The notes below the pieces were generated by a model. It saw only the letters and a program-made list of their open reading frames with translations. It was not told the origin of the DNA and ran no database searches. A stretch of 7,037 bases of DNA, from assembly GCA_027489915.1 (NCBI GenBank), contig JAIXZB010000130.1:1-7037 (forward strand), written 5' to 3'. The DNA is from Rickettsiales bacterium. GTDB lineage: Bacteria > Pseudomonadota > Alphaproteobacteria > Rickettsiales > UBA3002. This document shows, piece after piece, positions 4,261 to 7,037 of the stretch; the first letter of the stretch is position 1; the number at the start of each line of letters is the position of its first letter. A program made the translations under genes and the position numbers.

Positions 4261-6297
4261 ATGTTTAATTCAATACTTATAGCCAACCGTGGCGAGATTG
4301 CTATTCGCGTTATGCGCACTGCCAAGAAAATGGGGCTGCGCACGATTGCGGTCTATTCGGAGGCGGATACTAACGCGCTGCATGTGAAAAGTGCGGATGA
4401 TGCGGTGTATATTGGGCCAAGCCCATCGAACCAGAGTTATCTGAAGGTTGAGAATATTCTTGCTGCTATTGACCAATCGGGTGCGGAAGCGGTGCATCCT
4501 GGTTACGGCTTTTTGAGCGAGAAAGAGCATTTTGCTAAAGCGATTATTGAGCGCACCAGCGCCACATGGGTGGGGCCAGCGCCCGATGCGATTAAGCTAA
4601 TGGGTGACAAGATTGAATCGAAAAAGCTGGCGCAGGCGGCGGGGGTTAGCACGGTGCCAGGTGTACTTGCGGCCATTACGGATGCGAAAGAAGCGAAGAA
4701 AATTGCCAATGATATTGGCTACCCGATTATTATTAAGGCGGCGGCGGGTGGTGGTGGTAAAGGCATGCGCATTGTGCGCAATGATGATGAGCTGATGGAC
4801 GGCATGAAGCTGGCTGCAAGTGAGGCGAAGGCAAGCTTTGGCGATGCGCGCGTGTTCATGGAGAAATATTTTGAAAACCCGCGCCATATCGAAATTCAGG
4901 TGCTGGCGGATAAGCATGGGAATACGGTGGCACTTGGTGAGCGCGAATGTTCGATTCAGCGCCGTCACCAGAAGGTGATTGAAGAAGCGCCTAGCATGTT
5001 TGTGACCCCTGATATGCGCGCAGAAATGAGTGCGCAGGCGGTGGCGCTTGCCAAACAGGTGGGCTACCATTCGGCGGGTACGGTGGAGTTTATTGTGGAT
5101 CAGGCGGGGAAGTTTTACTTCCTTGAGATGAACACCCGCTTGCAGGTGGAACATCGTGTAACCGAGCTGATTACGGGCATTGATTTGGTCGAGCAGATGA
5201 TTCGTGTTGCGGCGGGGGAGAAACTAGCGTTCACCCAAGACGATGTGCAGTTTAATGGCTGGGCATTTGAGAGCCGGATTTATGCGGAAGACCCATCGCG
5301 TGGGTTTTTGCCTTCGATCGGGCGGATTGTGAAATATGAGGAGCCCGAGGCGAGTGATGTGCCTGCGGGTGTGAAGATGGTCGTTGATACCTCGGTCTAT
5401 GAGGGCGGCGAAGTGAGCATGTTCTACGACCCGATGATTGCTAAGTTATGCACCCATGCTGACACGCGCGACAAGGCGGCGGAAGCGATGGTGGAGTTGC
5501 TCGGTGACACGGTAATTCAGGGTATTTCGCATAATATCAGCTTTTTGCAGGCGGTGCTGAATCATGAGCGCTTCAAAAAAGGCGATATCAGCACCAATTT
5601 TATTGAGCAGGAATGGCCTAAGGGCTTTACGGGTGCTGAGCTTTCATCCGAAGCGCAGAAGATTTGTTTGGCGGTGGGTGTGTTCTGCTTTTTGCGCGAG
5701 ACGGAACGCAATGCGCAGATTAGCGGCCAAGTGCCTGGGCGTACCCCAGCGATTGGTGCGCGCTGGGTGGTGAGTATTGGCCAGACACATTTGCCGATTT
5801 ATGTGCGCAAAAAAGAATATGGTTACGATATTTCCTATGATGACGGAATGGTTGTGGTGCGCTCGGCATGGAAGCTGGGGCGTAGATTATTCCAAGGCAC
5901 GGTGAATGGTAAAACCGTGAAACTGCGCGTGGCAGCCCATGCGGAGGGGATTTTGCAATTAACTTACGCGGGTGCGGAAGCCAAAGTGGTAGTGCGCACG
6001 CCGCGAGTGGCCGAGCTTGGGAAATATATGCCAACGCGCGAAGATGTGCTGGCACGCCACGAAGTGAATGCGCCGATTGCTGGGCTTGTTACCAACGTGC
6101 TGGTGAAAGAGGGCGATGCGGTGCGCGCTGGGCAGGCGCTGTTTACCATTGAGGCGATGAAGATGGAAAACATCCTGTATGCCGATGCGGATGCAAAAGT
6201 GAAGAAAGTGCATGTGAGCCCGCCGCTGAGTGTGACGGCTGGGCAGTTGATTATTGAGTTTGAAAAAGAGACCGACGCTGCCAAGGATGCTGCGTAA
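4261..6297 (+). CDS. pccA: Propionyl-CoA carboxylase alpha subunit (biotin carboxylase plus biotin carrier)
   Basis: This 678-residue cytoplasmic protein carboxylates its own biotin with ATP and bicarbonate. The beta subunit then transfers the carboxyl group to propionyl-CoA, giving methylmalonyl-CoA. Domains in order: biotin carboxylase N-terminal domain (about 1-115, starting MFNSILIANRGEIA), ATP-grasp (about 116-320), biotin carboxylase C-terminal domain (about 335-445, with YAEDPSRGFLPSIGRI), a BT-type linker domain that docks the beta subunit (about 460-595), and a biotinyl domain (about 604-675). Key residues are present: Lys117, Lys159, the glycine-rich loop 163-168, Glu289, Asn291, Arg293 and catalytic Arg339. 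The biotin lysine is Lys634 in EAMKMEN. Two oddities are QVEH followed by Arg299, where Pro is usual, and PIAG in place of the common PMPG before the biotin loop. The length matches alphaproteobacterial PccA. Other acyl-CoA carboxylase alpha subunits, such as methylcrotonyl-CoA carboxylase, are the main alternative. No beta subunit gene is adjacent. Confidence 0.93.
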   Translation: MFNSILIANRGEIAIRVMRTAKKMGLRTIAVYSEADTNALHVKSADDAVYIGPSPSNQSYLKVENILAAIDQSGAEAVHPGYGFLSEKEHFAKAIIERTSATWVGPAPDAIKLMGDKIESKKLAQAAGVSTVPGVLAAITDAKEAKKIANDIGYPIIIKAAAGGGGKGMRIVRNDDELMDGMKLAASEAKASFGDARVFMEKYFENPRHIEIQVLADKHGNTVALGERECSIQRRHQKVIEEAPSMFVTPDMRAEMSAQAVALAKQVGYHSAGTVEFIVDQAGKFYFLEMNTRLQVEHRVTELITGIDLVEQMIRVAAGEKLAFTQDDVQFNGWAFESRIYAEDPSRGFLPSIGRIVKYEEPEASDVPAGVKMVVDTSVYEGGEVSMFYDPMIAKLCTHADTRDKAAEAMVELLGDTVIQGISHNISFLQAVLNHERFKKGDISTNFIEQEWPKGFTGAELSSEAQKICLAVGVFCFLRETERNAQISGQVPGRTPAIGARWVVSIGQTHLPIYVRKKEYGYDISYDDGMVVVRSAWKLGRRLFQGTVNGKTVKLRVAAHAEGILQLTYAGAEAKVVVRTPRVAELGKYMPTREDVLARHEVNAPIAGLVTNVLVKEGDAVRAGQALFTIEAMKMENILYADADAKVKKVHVSPPLSVTAGQLIIEFEKETDAAKDAA

Positions 6298-6314
6298 CTT
6301 TCACTGAATTGTCA

Positions 6315-6344
6315 TTTAACTTTCTGCCAGTAGCTCAATACATT
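6315..6344 (+). promoter_or_regulatory. Weak promoter candidate before the orphan gene
   Basis: TTTAAC (6315-6320), 18 bases, TACATT (6339-6344; four of six to the -10 consensus). Transcription would start close to the ATG at 6351. This would make a leaderless mRNA, consistent with the lack of a Shine-Dalgarno sequence there. It is weak as evidence on its own. Confidence 0.25.
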
Positions 6345-6350
6345 TTTTGC

Positions 6351-7010
6351 ATGAGCAGATATAAACCAAAGCCTAAACCAGCAACGCATGAAGTGAATGT
6401 ATTAATGCGAAAGGGATTTCGTTTTGATTGCGATCGTGCGCGGTTGCTTCATGACGAATTTGGATTGGATTATGCGATAAAGGGTGCATCTCATAATCCT
6501 GCAAATATGGAAGTATATCATCAGGCTTACAGAGATTATAATCGTTATTGCAGTGAGCCGTCACCGAACCAGATTGCTCATTTGGATGCATTGGTTCCAG
6601 ACTGGAAATTGTATAAGATAGAGTCTAGAGGCACGCAGAGAGAGCGCGTTTTTACTGCGTATTTACAGGTGCATGGAAAACAATTGATGGATGCCATTGA
6701 GGCACAGCAGGGTATTTCTGTTCACTATGAGAATATAGGGAATGCGGATGGAAAATATGTTGTAGTGGATGTGAAACAGAAGCAGGGGCTTGGTGGCGCC
6801 TTTGGTGATGATGCAGAGCGCCCGATTGAATTTGGTATTCACCATGGACGGTTTAATAAAAAGCAGGTGGAAAGATTGGAGATGTTGCTTACTAAGCTGA
6901 TTGAGCGCGAGGGTGGTGATGTGACATGGGAGCCGAGCCTGCGGCCTGAAAGGAAGGCAAGTGCGATAGCTGCGATGGTGTTGCGTAGTTCTGGGGTGCA
7001 GGTGGGTTGA
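6351..7010 (+). CDS. Conserved-looking hypothetical protein, unknown function
   Basis: I do not recognise this 219-residue protein. It starts with a basic, proline-rich tail (RYKPKPKP, residues 3-10), has no signal peptide or membrane segment, and looks like a soluble cytoplasmic protein. The middle contains a likely helical stretch and an alternating strand region (KYVVVDVKQ). A glycine-rich GLGGAFG follows, then FGIHHGRF and a long charged helix (KKQVERLEMLLTKLIERE). ATG 6351 is preferred over TTG 6309 because the extra 14 residues look like untranslated sequence, yet neither start has a clear ribosome binding site. Base use differs from pccA just upstream: for example 6481-6540 is about 37% G+C against about 57% for 5041-5100, and AGA, ATA and TCT codons appear. 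This may mean low expression or acquisition from elsewhere. The gene begins 53 bases after pccA and is followed by an overlapping start. Confidence 0.7.
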   Translation: MSRYKPKPKPATHEVNVLMRKGFRFDCDRARLLHDEFGLDYAIKGASHNPANMEVYHQAYRDYNRYCSEPSPNQIAHLDALVPDWKLYKIESRGTQRERVFTAYLQVHGKQLMDAIEAQQGISVHYENIGNADGKYVVVDVKQKQGLGGAFGDDAERPIEFGIHHGRFNKKQVERLEMLLTKLIEREGGDVTWEPSLRPERKASAIAAMVLRSSGVQVG

Positions 7011-7037
7011 TGAAATCGTTTTTTGCACCTTCATTAA
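7010..7037 (+). CDS. Start of a following gene (truncated by the window)
   Basis: ATG at 7010-7012 overlaps the preceding TGA by one base (TGATG), a common sign of translational coupling. The nine visible codons (MKSFFAPSL) have no stop. GGTGGG just upstream could serve as a ribosome binding site. Too little is present to suggest a function, and it could be a chance start. Confidence 0.35.

Noticed and set aside
4597..5154. A 185-residue minus-strand open frame inside pccA
   Set aside because: It is antisense to the conserved ATP-grasp region and its low-complexity His/Arg composition is typical of a shadow frame.

Overview
The window looks like part of a chromosome from an alphaproteobacterium of moderate G+C content. 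The reasons are a PccA-type biotin carboxylase with alphaproteobacterial sequence style, a proteobacterial isocitrate lyase, and a pseudopilin of the kind with an 'ALPGD' motif that is common in environmental Alphaproteobacteria. This placement is inference. No phage, transposon, CRISPR, tRNA or rRNA signal was seen.

Bases 1-1449 hold two tandem, same-strand genes of what looks like the DUF1513 beta-propeller family. The first is cut by the window edge. The second starts at a TTG with a twin-arginine export motif and is broken by a one-base frameshift at a run of five G. Bases 1450-1590 form an unusually motif-rich control region for isocitrate lyase. It contains a TGCAA-based double site spaced like the operator of short-chain fatty-acyl regulators (ScfR/RamB/PccR type). 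Bases 1591-3293 carry aceA (isocitrate lyase) and, 29 bases later, a small membrane-anchored protein with six cysteines that I do not recognise. That gene converges, with a gap of only 4 bases, on a minus-strand type IV pilin-like/pseudopilin gene (3298-4074).

A 186-base divergent region (4075-4260) with several inverted repeats separates the pseudopilin from pccA (4261-6297), the biotin-bearing alpha subunit of propionyl-CoA carboxylase. An unrecognised 219-residue protein follows (6351-7010). The first codons of another gene overlap its stop at the right edge.

The metabolic theme is assimilation of acetate, fatty acids and propionate. Isocitrate lyase bypasses the decarboxylating steps of the TCA cycle, and PccA makes methylmalonyl-CoA for entry at succinyl-CoA. 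Malate synthase, the PCC beta subunit and methylmalonyl-CoA mutase are not in the window. The two metabolic genes are clearly richer in G+C than the accessory genes around them. I found no convincing wholly new system. The best leads are the candidate fatty-acyl-responsive operator at aceA, the frameshifted propeller paralogue, the six-cysteine partner of aceA and the orphan gene downstream of pccA.
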